Origin: JAKACA01 sp050010115
GTDB taxonomy: Bacteria > Actinomycetota > Acidimicrobiia > Acidimicrobiales > Bog-793
Assembly: GCA_050010115.1 (NCBI GenBank)
Contig: JBEKLQ010000104.1
Span: forward strand, 1-14,675
DNA: 14,675 nt
Direction of reading: 5' to 3'
Part shown: positions 13,609-14,675 of the stretch, piece after piece
How positions within the stretch are numbered: position 1 is the first letter of the stretch
Layout of the letters: each line of letters begins with the position of its first letter
Made by a program: the position numbers and the translations under genes
The notes under the pieces: model-generated
Databases searched by the model: none
Told to the model about the DNA's origin: nothing
What the model saw: only the letters and a program-made list of their open reading frames with translations

Positions 13609-14280
13609 TCAGCCCGAGATCTCGGCCCCGATGATGTCGCATGGGTACTCGCCTGGGTCTCCGGCCGTATCGCAAGCCGGATCCCCACCGGCCGGCCAGC
13701 TTCCCGACGACATACCGAGCGAGTAGCCGAGGAGGTAGGCGTCGGCTTCCCGCAGCCGGGGATACCGGCCGGCCAGCTGGTGGAACCGAGATGAGTGTGA
13801 CGCCTCCAGCAAGTGGGAGAGCTCGTGGACGATCACGGAGTCGAGCACCCAATCGGGCACGGGCTGTAGCCGCGCCGACAGGCGGATGTCCCCCGTGGAC
13901 ACGGTGCACGAGCCCCAGCGACGCGTCTGATTGGACGCCCAGCGGATCGATCGGGGACGTACCCCGTCGAGGTACCGGTCGCCGAGCAGCCTGGCGCGGG
14001 TGGCGAGAGCGTCGTCGGACGCGAAGGAGCGGGAGCTCCGGTTGAGCAGTCGCTCCACGAGCCGCTCGGCCAACTCCTGGCGCTCGCCAGCGCGAAGCCG
14101 CGCCGGAACTAGCACGACGATGCGGCCGGCCTCGTAGAACGCCGTGGCCGTCTTCCGCCTCCGGGTGCTGGGGCGGATCTCGATCTCAGGACGGACGCTC
14201 TGGGCGACGAAAGGCAGTTGTGGCTGGATGCCGGTGCCCGCCGGGGCGGGGGGCGTCGAGGAGGAGCGGTATTCGGCCAT
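13609..14280 (-). CDS. YgjP-like zinc metallopeptidase (DUF45/WLM-related)
   Basis: This 223-residue soluble protein has the gluzincin core of the YgjP/SprT-like group. HELSH (152-156) provides two zinc ligands and the catalytic glutamate E153. The third ligand is probably H167 in HSSRFHQLAGRYP. RRWGSC (120-125) followed by DIRLSARLQPVPDWVLDSVIVHE is the family signature. The N-terminal 40 residues are variable and probably disordered; residues about 45-60 form the beta-rich start of the domain (TATAFYEAGRIVVLVP). The C-terminal tail after about 190 is acidic and Gly/Ser-rich. The ATG at 14280 has a perfect AAGGAGG with about 8 nt spacing, so the open extension up to 14574, which runs through repeats, is rejected. 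The physiological substrate is not known for this family. Confidence 0.92.
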   Translation of the reverse strand: MAEYRSSSTPPAPAGTGIQPQLPFVAQSVRPEIEIRPSTRRRKTATAFYEAGRIVVLVPARLRAGERQELAERLVERLLNRSSRSFASDDALATRARLLGDRYLDGVRPRSIRWASNQTRRWGSCTVSTGDIRLSARLQPVPDWVLDSVIVHELSHLLEASHSSRFHQLAGRYPRLREADAYLLGYSLGMSSGSWPAGGDPACDTAGDPGEYPCDIIGAEISG

Positions 14281-14362
14281 GTCGGTTCCTCCTTGGGTTG
14301 TCGTGGATCGGCCGGGCTCCACCCTATCGATGGGGTGTATCGGCGCAGTGGCAAGCGGCCCA

Positions 14363-14452
14363 GGCTCGCCCAGGCCGGCCCAGGCCGGCGCTCTCAGGCT
14401 CGCCCAGGCTCGGCCCAGGCCGGCGCTCTCGGGCTCGCCCAGGCTCGGCCGG
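14363..14452. repeat. 34/35-bp GC-rich tandem repeat
   Basis: Units lie at 14363-14396 (34 bp) and 14397-14431 (35 bp), with a partial third at 14432-14452. Each starts ggctcgccca and the full units end in gcgctctc plus one base. Within units the smaller motif cccaggc recurs. The array is in the leader region of the YgjP-like gene, 80-170 bp upstream of its start codon, in a 290-base gap with no other gene. Confidence 0.9.
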
Positions 14453-14484
14453 TCTGTCATGGCCGCAGGCCGGCGCCCGGACGC

Positions 14485-14535
14485 GACGCTGTACGCGCTT
14501 TGTACCGACTGTCGGAACAAACCGCGTACAGCGTC
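14485..14535. other. 51-bp near-perfect palindrome
   Basis: The sequence is symmetric about base 14510. By my pairing, 23 of 25 base pairs match, with mismatches only at 14498/14522 and 14504/14516, and three more pairs extend outward after one mismatch. The arms begin gacgctgtacgcg and end cgcgtacagcgtc; the centre is ccgactgtcgg. It lies between the stop of an unidentified minus-strand gene (14571) and the repeat array upstream of the YgjP-like gene. There is no T-run, so it is not a standard terminator. An operator, a recombination site or a structured RNA are all possible. Confidence 0.85.
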
Positions 14536-14570
14536 TCGTTGGGACAAGGCCGTTGACGCTCCTATATTTG

Positions 14571-14675
14571 TCAAGCGCTCAGGCGGGCTCGATCGTCCAG
14601 CCAGTCTCGGTATCGGTGGGCGAGGTCCTGGTTGTGAGTAAGCCCGCGCTCGAGTGCCGAGACGCGACTCGCCCA
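14571..14675 (-). CDS. C-terminal end of an unidentified protein
   Basis: A minus-strand frame enters from the right edge and ends at the TGA at 14573-14571. The 34 visible residues (WASRVSALERGLTHNQDLAH, then RYRDWLDDRARLSA) are charged and helical, with codon use typical of the neighbours (mostly G/C in third position). The gene's start is outside the window. I do not recognise the family from this tail. It may be followed by the YgjP-like gene on the same strand, but the 290-nt gap with palindrome and repeats suggests separate transcription. Confidence 0.5.
   Translation of the reverse strand, partial: WASRVSALERGLTHNQDLAHRYRDWLDDRARLSA

Noticed and set aside
14485..14535. Integron attC site or ordinary rho-independent terminator
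   Set aside because: No RYYYAAC/GTTRRRY core sites are visible and there is no T-run after the stem.
14546..14574. Sigma-70 promoter reading minus (TTGACA at 14574-14569)
   Set aside because: No acceptable -10 box lies at 16-18 bp spacing. The hexamer partly overlaps the upstream gene's stop codon. Left unannotated.

Overview
The window is uniformly GC-rich, with strong G/C preference at third codon positions, frequent GTG/TTG starts, a 4-nt start/stop overlap and GC-rich 8-35 bp tandem repeats in intergenic DNA. This fits a high-GC actinobacterium, possibly of the Acidimicrobiia. That placement is inferred from style and gene content, not from any marker gene. No rRNA, tRNA, CRISPR array, transposase or integrase could be supported.

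Layout. (1) 1-1087, minus strand: a DGPF (YCII-related) protein followed by an ECF42-type sigma factor that runs off the left edge. (2) 1258-5843, plus strand: a PAS-GGDEF diguanylate cyclase with an intact I-site, an enoyl-CoA hydratase/isomerase-family protein missing the usual glutamates, a translationally coupled endoglycoceramidase-like GH5 lipoprotein, two GC-rich tandem arrays, and an SRPBCC/START-like protein. (3) 5870-8075, minus strand: an amidohydrolase and a two-domain rhodanese (SseA-like). (4) 8079-9906: a stretch of decayed genes around a TauE/SafE permease, holding the C-terminal end of a PIN toxin, a 103-bp duplicated piece of the neighbouring rhodanese gene, a 30-bp tandem repeat, a small unknown ORF and a truncated nuclease-like ORF. 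(5) 10104-11855, minus strand: an IlvD/Edd dehydratase whose motifs point to a sugar-acid dehydratase rather than true IlvD. (6) 11856-13533: a poorly coding stretch, a small chimeric remnant of an ABC exporter (ATPase N-terminus joined to permease C-terminus), and an Hph-like phosphotransferase with an apparent single-base frameshift near its 5' end. (7) 13609-14675, minus strand: a YgjP-like zinc metallopeptidase, a 34/35-bp tandem repeat, a 51-bp near-perfect palindrome, and the C-terminal end of an unrecognised gene.

How the genes work together. Only a few functional links are visible: the sigma/DGPF pair, the coupled hydratase-GH5 pair (lipid-related chemistry is possible but unproven), and the same-strand rhodanese-amidohydrolase pair. 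The rest looks like unlinked housekeeping and accessory genes separated by decay. I did not find a convincing new multi-gene system. The strongest unexplained signals are the 51-bp palindrome, the 8-bp array directly upstream of and in frame with the SRPBCC gene, and the cluster of gene remnants at 8.1-10 kb and 12.2-12.7 kb.
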